Assembly: GCA_025667525.1 (NCBI GenBank)
Contig: CM046879.1
Span: forward strand, 386,779,039 to 386,843,038
Length of the DNA: 64,000 nt
Reading direction: 5' to 3'
DNA from: Glebionis coronaria
Taxonomy: Eukaryota; Streptophyta; Magnoliopsida; Asterales; Asteraceae
Positions 13,585 through 25,170 of this stretch are shown here, one piece after another. A model generated the notes under the pieces. That model did no database searches, had not been told where the DNA came from, and was given only the letters and a program-made list of their open reading frames with translations. Within the stretch, counting starts at the first letter, position 1; each line of letters opens with the position of its first letter. The translations under genes were made by a program, and so were the position numbers.

Positions 13585-14132
13585 GTATTCATGCACGTTG
13601 ATATAACATGACCTATATGATCTCCCGGCATATTTAAAATACATATTTTCAAGATAAACTAAACATAAGTCTTTTCAAAAATATAAACCAGTCTTATGAA
13701 CTTAAACCAGGTTTTCCAGGACATACATTTATTCCGCTGCTATTCATTTCATTTCATTACTTGCTTATGATTATGCTTTACATTTTATGTTATATATCCG
13801 CACACTGAGCGTATTACTCAGCCGTATTTCTCTTTCCATGTCCCAATACGGCAGATACTAAAGGGCAAAGCTAGGATTCAAGAGGATGGTGCATGGAATG
13901 AGGCGCAATTCTTCTTTCATTCTTTAATGCATTTACATACTTTTGATTTGTTGGACACTGTTCAGTCCTTTCCTTTACATTCTATACTTATGCATTTCCT
14001 GTGTGGAGCTTACCCGATGTTTGTTTCCGGATTCTTTATGGTTATTTAATGTTTTAGACATTTACCTTGCATGCTTTGATGACACACCATAATTATCCTA
14101 TGATATTCCATTTATCAAAATGGGGTGTTACA
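13585..14132 (+). repeat. Element A 5' LTR, second part
   Basis: Resumes with GTATTCATGCACG, which follows the GAGGTCACCC block directly in the intact LTRs of element D (39370s, 51210s). It ends GGGGTGTTACA at 14132. It includes the CACTGAGCGTATTACTCAGCCG segment, an imperfect inverted repeat also present in the D LTRs. Confidence 0.85.
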
Positions 14133-14136
14133 ATTA

Positions 14137-14294
14137 TGGTATCAGAGACAAGGTTTCGACCTGTTGGCTTTTAAAGTTGACCTATGACTAGTGGGTAGTT
14201 ATCAGCGTCTTCCTAAAACTGACAATTTGTTTTCATGCATTCATTTCATGTATCATTGTTGCAGGAATTTTGACTAAGTAATGGTTAGTACAGG
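14137..14294 (+). promoter_or_regulatory. Element A primer site and first part of leader
   Basis: TGGTATCAGAGA (14137-14148) differs by one base from the tRNA-iMet primer site and sits four bases after the LTR. The leader then matches element D (from 39931) up to GGTTAGTACAGG, where element C enters; it continues at 53267. ACAGG (14290-14294 and 53262-53266) is the target duplication of element C. Confidence 0.85.
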
Positions 14295-17162
14295 TGATAT
14301 GTTGGGAAATGTCAGTGTATTTTAATAAAGTACGTTATAGAGCAAATTTACGAAATTACCTTTAGGAAAAGGTAATAATCCAGAAATAATCTAAAGACGA
14401 ATCAAATAAACACGAGAGTGATCCCAGTTCGTTGTACACAAGGACCTTATGAATTTGACATGTTCGTTTTAATTTGGACAATTGATTTGAATTTAGTTTC
14501 AATTTTTATCTAAATTAATTCTACCAATTTTAATCCTAAAGAGCATGAATCGTAACCCGACTTAAAATCTAAAAGACAATTATTTAAACTATTTAAAATT
14601 ATAATCTATTTAAAATTAATCTATTTAATTAAAAATAATTTTAAAACCATTTTAAAATTATAAACTAATTAATCTATTTAAAATTTTTACCTTTAATTAA
14701 ACAAAATCTATTTAAATCCAAATTTATTTAAAACAAATTTAAAAAAAAAAACAATTTAAATTTCTAAAAAGTAATAAAATAAATAAATTTATTTATATTT
14801 TTTTTATATTTATTTAAACTAATATTTTTACCAAAATTAAAATTAACTTTTTATTAATAGAAAATTAAAGTAAACGTTTATGAGTAAAAATGATAATACG
14901 AAAAGAGTATAATAAAGTTCATTTACAATTATCAAACAAAACGACTATCTAGCACAAGTGGCTAGCACGTTTTGCTGTTGAGGGACAGGTCTCGAGTTCG
15001 AGACCTGCTGTGACCACTTTTTGTTAATATTTTTTTTGAAATGCCAATATTTGTATAGAATTATAATCCGAGTATAAACAGTAAATGGAACTCTGATTAA
15101 ATCTAATTCAGAGCATATTATTGTGAAAATAGAATCATTTAACCACTTAGCACAATATAATTCAGTTATAACACAAGTAATTCACAAAAGTAAATCATAT
15201 CAGCTAACAGACTCCAAATAAATCAGATAAAAGACTAAAAATCAGTCTATCAAACTCAGATCAATAGTTTTCTATAACAGACAAATAATCAATCAGCATA
15301 GACATGAAACAAACTCAACAGCTCTATTCATATAAGATACCAACAAAATTACTCATCAAATGCGCAACATCATCAGAACAGATTACTGAACATTCAGCAA
15401 TATCAGTAGAAAATAACAGCCAGCAGACTACATTAAAATTTCAGTCTAAAAAAACATAGATACAAGTCAAATATATGGTAACTAATCAGCAAATACCAAT
15501 CTAAACATCAAGCACTCAAACTGATCAAACATAAACTATCTATGATCCAACATATTAAAACAAATAACATGATTATATTACTAAACAGATTCAGTAATCG
15601 TCATAAAAAAATCACAACTCCAAAACAATATATCAGTTAAGTCTATCTATCCAAACAGATTCATCAAAGATAAAATAAAACAATCAGACTGAAACATTTA
15701 TTCATATAACAATTCACTCTCAAACAGCAAAAGCTACTAATTAATTCTTAGAATGATAAAATTAAACTTAACCTTATGTTGAAGATGCCTTTGATGTAGA
15801 AAAATGCGTTGGGCGTTTTTTTTAACCTAAATCGACTCAAACAAACAACCCTCCATTCTCGAACCATGTATCACCAATAACTAACACCATTCTCGAACCA
15901 TCAACACCCTCACGTCACCACCATTCAATCTTAACAGCTTCAATTTCTTTTTGACTTTTCCAGTGGGGAAAAGCTTTTAATCCCAAATCTTACTTTATCA
16001 CTTAAATTAGCTATTACTTAAGCTAATCCAAATAATATTTCAATAATATTAATATAGAAACTTGGAGAATAAATGCAACAATTTTAACAGTAAAATAAAC
16101 TCAAGAGAATATTGAACTCGAAATCACTTTTATTAATTACTGAAAATTGTTACAATACTATAAAAAATAAAATTACAATTATTCTACTCATAAATTGACA
16201 TTATAACAGGAAAAAGTAAAAATGGGATATTGAATTACAAGTTTTTGGGTGTTTTTATAGGCAAACCCCAAGCCCTCTTGAGGTGACTTTGTTGAGCAGA
16301 AAATCATTCTTGGCCCTTGATTCTTCATCTTTCTTCTCTTTCTTGATCAAACGGATGTAAATAATCCTCTCTCCCTCGGATCGCCAGCGTGGCAGGGTTT
16401 TGAGCTAGTTGTGTTTGTTTGGATGCTGATGTGGCCCTTTTTGATTGGTGCTTATGATTGGTGGTGATGAAATCCACCAATCAAAGAGGAGAGGTGAGAT
16501 TGGGATGCCACATGGCCTTGATAACTCCATCTTCTACATCCCAAAAAAGTAGGCATTTAATTGAGGCGCGTGGAGTCTACATGCCATAGATAAGAAAACC
16601 GCCAAATCTTGATTAGGGTTTGGGTGTGATATTTTTTTTCTCTGTACGTATTTTTTCTTTCTAGGTTGTAACGAAGGGGAAAGAATGAGTTGTAAACGTT
16701 TGACCAAAGTGAAAAGATATAACTTAATATACTTTTCAACCGTCCCTTTAGGTTTAACCTAATAGGCCTTTCCCGATTAATATCACTTCACCGTCTCATG
16801 TCTTTTGTTGAATATTTGGGCTTGGGCCATTTTTGGAATAAACATAACATCTATCCGTCCCATGTTTTAGGGCCCAATTGTGAATACAAATCTCCCAATA
16901 TTGGGCTTTAAGGCCCAATATACAAATGCGGGTCCCACTAAGCCCATTTAACTTGATAAAGTTAAGTCCTCGAATAAACGACTTGATTTTTGGCTTTCTC
17001 GATCTTTTCTTCAAACTCGTGTCGTTTTTACAGGTTTTTGTGATCTTTGGTACCTACACAGATGAAACAACAAACATACATATACAAGGCCATTTTCACT
17101 GGTTTTATGTATTTTAGGCTTGTTTTATGATACAAATGATATGAGTAATTACACTCATATCA
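14295..17162 (-). repeat. Element C 3' LTR
   Basis: Same sequence, with moderate divergence, as 35687-36966 joined to 51758-53261. The plus-strand left edge is TGATATGTTGGGAAATG and the right edge CACTCATATCA. The right edge (17137-17162) is a perfect inverted repeat: TGATATGAGT, loop AATTAC, ACTCATATCA. The LTR carries a tRNA-like unit (separate entry) and is otherwise AT-rich without genes; small open frames at 16557-17117 are not recognisable. Confidence 0.9.
14943..15022 (+). ncRNA. tRNA-like (Pol III promoter-like) unit in LTR
   Basis: An A-box-like TAGCACAAGTGG (14950-14961) and a B-box GTTCGAGACC (14996-15005) are spaced as in tRNA genes and tRNA-derived SINE heads, followed by a T5 run (15018-15022). 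The T-arm region is a strong inverted repeat, CAGGTCTCGA (14986-14995) with TCGAGACCTG (14998-15007). It lies on the plus strand, antisense to element C. I cannot fold a convincing acceptor stem or assign an anticodon, so it is probably a tRNA-derived relic or SINE head and not a working tRNA. The same unit is in the other LTR at 36248-36327. Confidence 0.5.
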
Positions 17163-19169
17163 AAATCTCCCTTGCTAAGCAATTGCCTTGTCCTCAAGCA
17201 ATGATAAAATAAAACTACTAACTACACTTTTATTCAACTTTTGACACTTTATTTTGCAAAGGCATAATGTAATGCTTTCATTGTTTAAAAAATAACTTTT
17301 AGGATCATAAAAATCAAATAGATTCATCGTCCTTGACTTTTCACTCTTCCCAGCCAAGTTTAAAAAGCAAGATCATTGTCATTCATAAGTCCCAATGTTA
17401 AGACCACTCATACAAGCAATTTGTGTTAAACTCAATCTCCTTTTATTCCTAATTGTATCTCTCGATTTTAAATTAGTGTCATTCACCCAAAGGCTCATTT
17501 GACTTATTTGATAATTATTAGTCCAAAAATGAAGGCAAAAACGGTGTAAACTCAACACTCAAAACCTAACATCGACTTTAAAAACCGTTGTCACTAAAGA
17601 AAGCCCACGTCATGGATAACTTAACATGATTTGAGGGATAAATCCCTGGATCTGAAATTTGGCTAATAGGACTACTTAAAGCAACAATAAATCCTCCAAA
17701 GTCAATTTTGACCTTATTAATGGAGTTAGCAACAATTACATCATACACCTTGAGGGTCTTTAAGATGTAAAAGTGATCCTTATCTATAATCCACACCCGA
17801 AGGCTCCTTGAATATAAACAAGGGAATTGACATTCACCATCCCACCTTACGGCTCATGATGATGAAGTAATTTTTATTAAACACGTGACCATGCCATACA
17901 CCCTAAGGCTCTAATGACAAGGTTAGTGCTACATGACTCCCACCCAAAGGCTCATAGAGAACATGTTTTTATTTATTCTTCTTATTATTATGATATATAT
18001 AGTAAGCCAAATTTACGTAATCCCATGATAAAAAGTCCATGACGCTGACACCCTTAATGTGTTTTCACTTTAATTACAAGGGAAGAAAAAGAAGGAGTTA
18101 CGAGTTAAGATATTAAGCCTAAACCGCTAAAAACTTTATTTATTAAGCAATTTATTATTCAAGCATGGAAAATAAATACGAGGAGATTAAATCAAACACA
18201 AAAATACTTATATAAGGAAGAATTAACCTTAAAAACTTATGATTAAACTTTATCATCTCTCGTTTTCCATATTGTAAAATCTCAAAAATGTGAGACTAAT
18301 GGATACTTAGCCAATTAAATCAAAGTTATGGGTTTTCAAGTCATCTATAGGATCTCGCATCTTCTTAGACTTTTTGAAGTTTTAGAATTTGCGTTTTAAA
18401 GTTCCTTGATAAACGACTTTCTAGGATCAATTATAGGAACTTGCGAAAAGTTATCGTTCTTAAACCCGTATGAGTTAAGACTTTCGCATTTTAAAGTTCC
18501 CTATATAAAAGTCTAGCAAAACTTGATTTAAACACGTTAAGGAAAAAGCTAAGGTAAAAACCGAGTCGAGTCAAAAACTATTTTTATTTTCACCAACGGA
18601 AAGCCTACATTTGTGTCAAAAACACTTATTTTCTTTATTATTAAACATAAAATACACTAAAAATTAAAATTTTTTTATGAAAAACGAGAAAAATGATTAC
18701 GTTTGAACACGACAAAAGCAATTGCAAGCAGTTATATCGATTGAATCCCCCATGCTAAAACCAAACATTGTCCTCAATGTAACCTAGCTCAAGAGTAACA
18801 CCCGCTTTCTAAAATACGAAGATTCGAATGCAAAAGTCCTAACATGGTAAGAGCACGCAAATCTATAAGCCTTTTATTAATTATGCTTCAAGATAAAATG
18901 TTAGTCGATAAAAATCAAAGGATAGTGAGTGCCCCTTTTTGACAATCAAAGTATGGAAACTCGAGTGGACCGACAAAAACCGAACACGAGAGTCTTCAAT
19001 GATTAGGGTCATACCTAAGATTCACAACACAACAAAACACGAGCACGAGCTTGAAAAGATCAAGCCTTATTAGTGTTAGAAATTAGATAGAAGATAGAAT
19101 TTATGGGACTCCCCCACAAGGCACCTCGTTTTTGTTAACCGAGTCATGAGCTCGAATCGATCCCCGCAT
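17163..19169 (-). other. Element C 3' non-coding region with polypurine tract
   Basis: On the minus strand the bases next to the 3' LTR read AAGGGAGATTT, a suitable polypurine tract (plus positions 17163-17173). Near 18745-18785 the minus strand carries TTACATTGAGGACAATGTTT followed by ATGGGGG, which resembles a motif I know from the 3' end of Athila/Tat-type elements. No open frame in the interval has recognisable similarity. Confidence 0.6.
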
Positions 19170-19399
19170 TCATTGGTCCTTAAGGAAAGTGGTAAAAGCC
19201 GGTATATTGGAATAAAATCCAACGTAAAGCTCGATGTCGGGGTCAAAGATCACATCCTCGTTGTCGGACGACAAATGAAATGATGAAACTCTATCATAAA
19301 TCTCCAAAAAGAGATGGTAGTCACAAATCACGAAATGGATATAGAATGCTCCCCGAGATAAACTCTCACCAAAATGATCGAAAAGTGTTTCATTTATTA
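19170..19399 (-). pseudogene. Element C acidic tail, final part
   Basis: The minus-strand frame entering at 19399 reads INETLFDHFGESLSRGAFYI and continues to a stop at 19170, with a DNEDVIFDPDIELY segment. It is the continuation of the frame cut at 31698 by element F; one TATTA target duplication lies between. The EDxxFDPxI pattern also occurs upstream (SPEDEVFDPGI near 31730). I recall similar tails in predicted proteins from daisy-family genomes. Function unknown. Residues further upstream in the same frame (19400-19484) come from the LTR of F and are not part of this gene. Confidence 0.6.
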
Positions 19400-22300
19400 T
19401 GTGACAATCTAATATTTTTAGGTAGTGAAATATTTTCTCGTATAATATTTTGAAACTTATTTTTATGTTGGTTGACGAACTCACAATTTACGGATTTAAA
19501 TTTGGGCTTACGTGCATAATTTGGCCTCTTTTACGACTAAACCGGAACATATTTACGTTTTTGAACTCCGTTTTTGATGAGACAATTTTTATTGGATTCG
19601 TTTTGTGACGTTGATTCATAATTTATAAAAACGTTTTTCGTAAAACGACCCGAGGGCACGCAAATCGAGAAAACTAGAATCGAGAAATACCCGTAAACTA
19701 GTGAGATGGGACAAAATACATTGTCCCATCCCACTATCTATGTTTGGACGGCACACTTGACAGCATACCATGAAGGCGGCATCAAGTTAGCTAACTTGTT
19801 ACAAGTGTAAGCTTAGCTTACACCTTAAGCTTACTTACACCCCACTATCTCAAAACTAGCTACACTTTTCATTCCACCATTTCTTACATGCAAATCAACA
19901 CCAAACTATCTCAATACTCTCCCCTTGCCGTCCAAAATAAAGCAACAAACACCCCTTTTGATCTCTTCTAGCCATGAAACACATGTTTACTAGCTCTATT
20001 AAGGAGTTATCTTGAAGCCTTGATCATTTGGTGGCCATATTAACATCATTGGAGGTGATTTGCTTGTGTTCTAGGGCTGATTTTCCAACCTATGTTCTTG
20101 ATATTTGATGGTCTTGGAGTTACTTGTTGTATTCATCAAGTTCTTGTCTTCCAAAAACAAGGAATACACTTGGTTGGTAAAGAAGATCATCCTCTCCATT
20201 TTTCTCTTGTTATTTTGTAAAGAACAAATGTATTTTCTTTCATTTTGTATATGTATATGATGTATATATGATGATAAAAATGTTGTGTGGGGATCAAGTG
20301 TTGATAGATATGCTTAAAAATGTTAATAACTATAAGAAATGAGGCTAAAATCTTGATTATTTAGTTGGCTGTATAAAAACAGTATATAACTAAAACATGA
20401 ACTGATAAAACTGCATGGTATGATCCATTTACAGTAAGTACAAGATGTTATACACATGTGAGAGTTGGCCATGCAATGGAATCAAAATAATGAGTGAGAT
20501 ATGATCAAAACAAGTTAGGTGGTCTAATCTGAATAAGCAGTTTTGTAGGGACTGTTAAGGCATGATAAACTTAAAATGAGCAGTAGCTATAACTAAGTTA
20601 AATGTAGCACATAATATTAAGAACATGTCACCCAAAAATGAGCTTCTAATTAATTATAGAACTCTAGATATGGTAAAAATGGTGAACATGAAGATAAAAA
20701 TCAGATTTTTAAGAATTAATGTTTATTATTATTATATAAGCACTCACATTTTAATGTATAAAATGTAAAATAAAAACCCACTAACTTATAAAAATTATTT
20801 ATATAAATATATAAAAGGTTAATTAAATGGATAAATTATATAAATGGTAGTGAAATAATATTTATAAGTAATAAAAACTATAAACTTGATTTTTACGACT
20901 TTTTCGGCTATCGCCGTAAAATTAACGTTTTTGGCCAAATAAAACTTAGAGGATCAAACCCGTCTAATGTAAAGTTTATAAAAGTCATATACTGATGTAT
21001 AAGTAACTAATACAAGTAAAAACCGATAAAACCCGAACTATAAGAAATACGGACATTAATGAGCTAACTAAGCATAATGGACTAACAATTGGACTAAATA
21101 AGATAAATACTTGTAAAAAGAAATTATTGGGCTTAACCCATTTGGGCCCAACATGGAAAGTATATATACTGATAATATAGGTATAAAAGGGATTAAAACA
21201 AGTTAAAGAACTTATAATAGGTTTATTGGACTTAAAATAGGTAAATAGGTAAAACTAGCAAACTAGTAAAATGTTACCAAAACGTAAACACTGAAATGAG
21301 TAAACAAGAATGTATAAACCCATTTGATCATCATCATATGTACAAAATCATCATATGTATATTGTTATTTTGATAAAAGTCGTTGGACAAAGTCTAAGAC
21401 TGATTATTATTTATATAGGTTTTCGTGACCGAAGCACGCCCGTAGCCGATAATCCGCCTTTCATTAACAACATGAGTTCATAGCCTCACACTCTTTTAAA
21501 TGTTTTATTAAATGATTTGTAAACCCGCGAGGGAGATAACATGCTAGATTTTGATAAAAATAGAACACAAGTAGTCCCGATTGTATGCTTAATGATATGG
21601 ACCCGAATGATGCTATGACCCTATAAACGAGACTAAAAGGATTATTAGTAGTTAGGTTATGTCACTTAAAGTCCCATTAGCATGAATTGTGAACTACCGG
21701 GATTTGGTAGACGCTTATGTATTTGATAGTACTATTTGGGGACGATCACCCCAGTTCGTGCCTTGACGGTTGATCCCCGTCGTACCACATTGATTGGTAA
21801 GAGAGTTTATGTATGAGAAGATTCCATAGCGTGATTTTTATGACGACCCGCTAACTTAGATGGGCAAATTGTTTGTCGGGTTCGCGGCCCGCTGTTTTCA
21901 TAGTAAGGTAACAATGTCATGCGCCTAATAATAATCCTATAAAACCTAAATACAAAACGATAACGACGCTATTAACGATGAATATATTACCTATCATGGT
22001 AATATAGAGACTACGGTCTCATGGACGGTTTAAGATGTATGCTTGATTTACATATTGCCTGACTAGCAATATGAGGACTTACTTCCGATATTATACTTGT
22101 GTTCTGATTTTAAATGATTGTTTTATATAACGGTTTTTATTAAACTCTATGAATTCACTCGGCATTCGCTGATATGATTTTTGCATGTTTTTATCTCAGG
22201 TGCTTGAAGGTAATCCGGATGGAGATCGACTCTGATGGCCCACATAATATTAAAAATGTTCATTCGATCTATGTTTTGTAAACTTAATGACCTGTATAAT

Positions 22301-22461
22301 TTGGGACCTGTTGTACACTTTAAAACTCTTTATCGAATGAATGTATGTTGAACCTTGAACAACCATTTTTATGTGTTGTCTATGATTGGAGTTATTGTGC
22401 TATCCCGTAACACTCTGAAAGACCCTTCCGCTGTACCGATACGAAAAATGAGAGTGTTACA
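19400..22461 (+). repeat. Element F 5' LTR
   Basis: Begins TGTGACAATCTAA and ends GAGAGTGTTACA. TATA-like sequences lie at about 20808-20818 (TATATAAAAGG) and 21182-21190 (TATAAAAGG), either of which could position transcription. The last 55 bp form a perfect 10-bp stem: GTAACACTCT (22407-22416) with AGAGTGTTAC (22451-22460). A stretch near 21424-21560 resembles the homologous part of the element E LTR. Confidence 0.93.
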
Positions 22462-22464
22462 GTT

Positions 22465-22476
22465 TGGTACCAGAGC
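22465..22476 (+). promoter_or_regulatory. Element F primer binding site
   Basis: TGGTACCAGAGC lies three bases after the LTR. It differs from the usual tRNA-iMet complement TGGTATCAGAGC at one position. Confidence 0.85.
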
Positions 22477-22751
22477 TCTCGTTATAGAGAACAAAAGATT
22501 TTAAAAACCAAGGTTTTGAACAAAACTTTTCAAAATCATTTGACAATGAACATTTGAGAAAATATTTGAAAAATATTTTGACTATAACGGTGCCAGAGAT
22601 CTCCGACGTTACCAACGAGCCCTATTGAGAAGATATATATTTTGATATATATAATTTAATTTATATATATGTATATATCGTGATTTCATTATGTAATTGT
22701 TTAACTAGTATGTTATCCTAATACTAGATATATATATAAATGCAGATTGTC

Positions 22752-23750
22752 ATGGCTGACCCTAATATTCCTGTAGAAAACCATGTTATTCCCAAACCTA
22801 ATGTAGAAGATGATCCTTATTTAGACTTAGTAGATTATGATATCGATGATGATGAGGAACCATTTGAGGATCCCGAGCCCGAGTTAGGACTAGGAGATCA
22901 TATTGCCCTTAATGTTGACTTGGTAGAGAATGAGATTGACAATGTTGATATAGAGAATGATGAGGAGATTGGGTTAGATAACTTAGATGATGAGATTGAC
23001 GACGAGGATGTCGAGGAGGATGTAGGTATAGATGTTGAGGTTGATGACGATGAGGAAGCCGAGCTTATTTATCCTTATGATGTTCCAGAGGGCGAGCCTT
23101 TGCCCCCACCAGTTGATTTATCTGATTCTGAGGTTGAGTTACCCAGGGATGAAATGTCTGAATCGTCTGAATCTGATTCTGAATCAGAGGAGTATGAGAA
23201 TGACGATGCACCTAACGGTACGGATGGTATTGCTACTCGTATACGTGAGGTAGGAGAGTCGTCTAGTGCTCGAGAGGCTACTCATATTGATGGTCTTGCA
23301 CCATGGGCCTTGAGACGTGATCTAGATGCTTCCCGTGTTAAGAGTTGTATGACAGAGGTTGGATTAGGTGTTGTTCAGACTCATGTTGCTTATTTGGAGT
23401 CGAAGACTAATGTTGGCGAGAAAGAGCGGGAATTGCTTAGTTTGGATTTGAGTGATGTAGAACGTGGTTTGAATGAGGCTTTTAGGAGGTTATCAGTGTT
23501 GGAAAGTGGTGAGTTTGCTGCAATGAAGAGAAAGGTGAATACTATGGAGATTCAGTTGAGTGTGGCTCGTGCGATGCGTGAGAAAGCTAAGAAGGAGTTG
23601 AATATATCCGTGGGTTGGAATAGTAGATTTTATGCTGACATGGTTGAAAGAGGAGTAATCCGTAAGCGCCCAGCTGAAGATGTGTCTAATGATCGTCTGA
23701 CGAAGATTCAGAAGACGATGGATGATGGGCCATCTGGCGGTTCTCAGTAG
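22752..23750 (+). CDS. Acidic coiled-coil ORF upstream of gag (ORF0) in element F
   Basis: An intact frame between primer site and gag. The ATG at 22752 (MADPNIPVEN) has a better context than the in-frame ATG at 22740; from 22752 it encodes 332 residues. The first half is extremely acidic, with D/E runs such as DYDIDDDEEPFEDPEPE and SESSESDSESEEYEND. The second half (from about residue 185, LAPWALRRDLDASR) is helical with heptad spacing (for example ERGLNEAFRRLSVLESGEF), a likely coiled coil. It ends in a basic RKRPAEDV, a possible nuclear signal, and a G/S-rich tail. No polymerase or gag motif is present. It stayed open while the gag-pol frame next to it gained two stops. Upstream acidic ORFs resembling this occur, as I recall, in other daisy-family gypsy elements; their role is unknown. 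A chromatin or assembly accessory protein is only a guess. Confidence 0.8.
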   Translation: MADPNIPVENHVIPKPNVEDDPYLDLVDYDIDDDEEPFEDPEPELGLGDHIALNVDLVENEIDNVDIENDEEIGLDNLDDEIDDEDVEEDVGIDVEVDDDEEAELIYPYDVPEGEPLPPPVDLSDSEVELPRDEMSESSESDSESEEYENDDAPNGTDGIATRIREVGESSSAREATHIDGLAPWALRRDLDASRVKSCMTEVGLGVVQTHVAYLESKTNVGEKERELLSLDLSDVERGLNEAFRRLSVLESGEFAAMKRKVNTMEIQLSVARAMREKAKKELNISVGWNSRFYADMVERGVIRKRPAEDVSNDRLTKIQKTMDDGPSGGSQ

Positions 23751-24039
23751 ACCAGTCTGTATTTAGTAGTAACCTTTATATCTTTTGTGCTTTTGTAGCT
23801 TTGACTGAACTGACTTGTTAGTAGTAGACTTGGCACGAATTTTGAGTGAATATAGTGCTAGAACTTTGATATGGGATGTACTAAGACAATACTTTTGTTT
23901 CAAATCGAATGAAATATGTATCTTGTCTTGAATTCCATATTGTGCCTTATTTGTATCTTGATTATGAATTCAATCCATATTATATGAATCCTTGGTTGGA
24001 TGAATGCTTAATACTTTGAAATTGTGAAATTATAGAAAT
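23751..24039 (+). other. Spacer between ORF0 and gag, element F
   Basis: 289 bp of AT-rich sequence without a significant open frame. It could hold a splice acceptor or internal initiation signal that lets gag be translated from an RNA whose first ORF is ORF0, but no signal stands out. Confidence 0.5.
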
Positions 24040-25170
24040 ATGCCGCCCAAGAAGGCTATGACTGAGGATGATGTACGTAGGATTATTACGGAGCAAGTTA
24101 CCGCATCTATGACTGAATTCATGGCAAATGCTAGAAATGAAGCTGGCGGTAGTGGAGCCGGCGGTAGTGGAGCTGGCGGTAGTGGAGCTGGCGGTAGTGG
24201 AGCTGGTGGTAGTGGAGCTGGCGGTAGTGGAATTGGCGGTATTAATGTGAATGTGAATGCTAATAATGTGAATGTTAATGCTGGAGGAAATGTAGGAGGA
24301 CTTGGAGTTAATGCACCTGAAGTTGGTGGCTGTACTTATGTAACTTTCATGAAGTGTGAACCTCTACCTTTTAATGGAACTGAAGGTGCTGTAGGATTAA
24401 GCCAGTGGATTGAGAAGATTGAATCGGTGTTTCGGATTAGTAAGTGTAAGGAAGAAGATAAGGTGACTTTTGCTATGGCTACTCTTAAAGGCCGTGCGTT
24501 GACTTGGTGGAACGGGAGAATTGCTTTCATGGGTCTTGATGCTGCTAATGCTAATCCTTGGGCTAAAATTAAGAAGTGGATGACTTTGGAGTTTTGTCCT
24601 CGTAGTGTGATCATTAGGTTAGAACAAGAGTTGATTCATTTGAGAATGAAAGGTGTGGACATTGATAGTTACACGATCCGATTCCATGAGTTGGCCTTGC
24701 TATGTCCTCGATTGGTTGAACCCGAAGAGATCCGAATTGAGCAATATGTTAAAGGGTTGACCAGGAATATCCGGGGGGACGTGACATCATCGAAACCACT
24801 GACCATTGATGATGTTGTTCGAATGGCTTACCAACTCATTGGACAGATAATTCAGGATAAGGAAGATGAAGCCCGTGTAGGTGAGAAAAGGAAGGGAGAC
24901 AGTGATCGTGAAGATAGAGGTGATAATAGGAAGAATTTCAATCGTCGTCAGAACAAGAGAAAGGGGAATGCAAATGCTCTTACCAACAACACACCGCGCA
25001 ACGATGATAGATGTCCTAAGTGTGGCAACAAGAGGCATGCTGGCGACTGCTGGAAGTGCTGAAATTGCGGAAAGCTTGGATACAAGGTTGAAAGGTGTAA
25101 GAAGGGAACCATTTGCTTCAACTGTAATGAAGAAGGTCATAGGAAATCGGAATGCCCTAAGTTGAAAGTG
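24040..25170 (+). pseudogene. Element F gag
   Basis: Starts MPPKKAMTEDDVRRIITEQV at 24040, a common Tekay gag start. A (GAGGS)n tract and an N/V-rich linker follow. The capsid-like gag domain spans roughly residues 105-270 (MKCEPLPFNGTEGAVGLSQW, ALTWWNGRI, LEFCPRSVIIRLEQEL, YVKGLTRNIRG). A basic region and zinc-finger motifs come next (CPKCGNKRHAGDC, then CFNCNEEGHRKSEC). A TGA at 25060-25062 lies between the zinc motifs, where Arg (CGA) would fit, so a CpG transition is likely. The frame then continues unchanged into protease. Gag forms the particle that encloses the RNA. Apart from the stop it looks intact. Confidence 0.9.
24142..24240 (+). repeat. 15-bp tandem repeat encoding Gly/Ser-rich tract in gag
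   Basis: Six full units of GCTGGCGGTAGTGGA (24142-24231) and a partial one, with single-base variants, encode AGGSG repeats near residue 35 of gag. They form a flexible linker before the capsid domain. The near-identity of units shows recent expansion. Confidence 0.95.

Noticed and set aside
14943..15022. Functional tRNA gene
   Set aside because: Internal boxes are present but no acceptor stem or anticodon arm can be supported by eye; called tRNA-like only.
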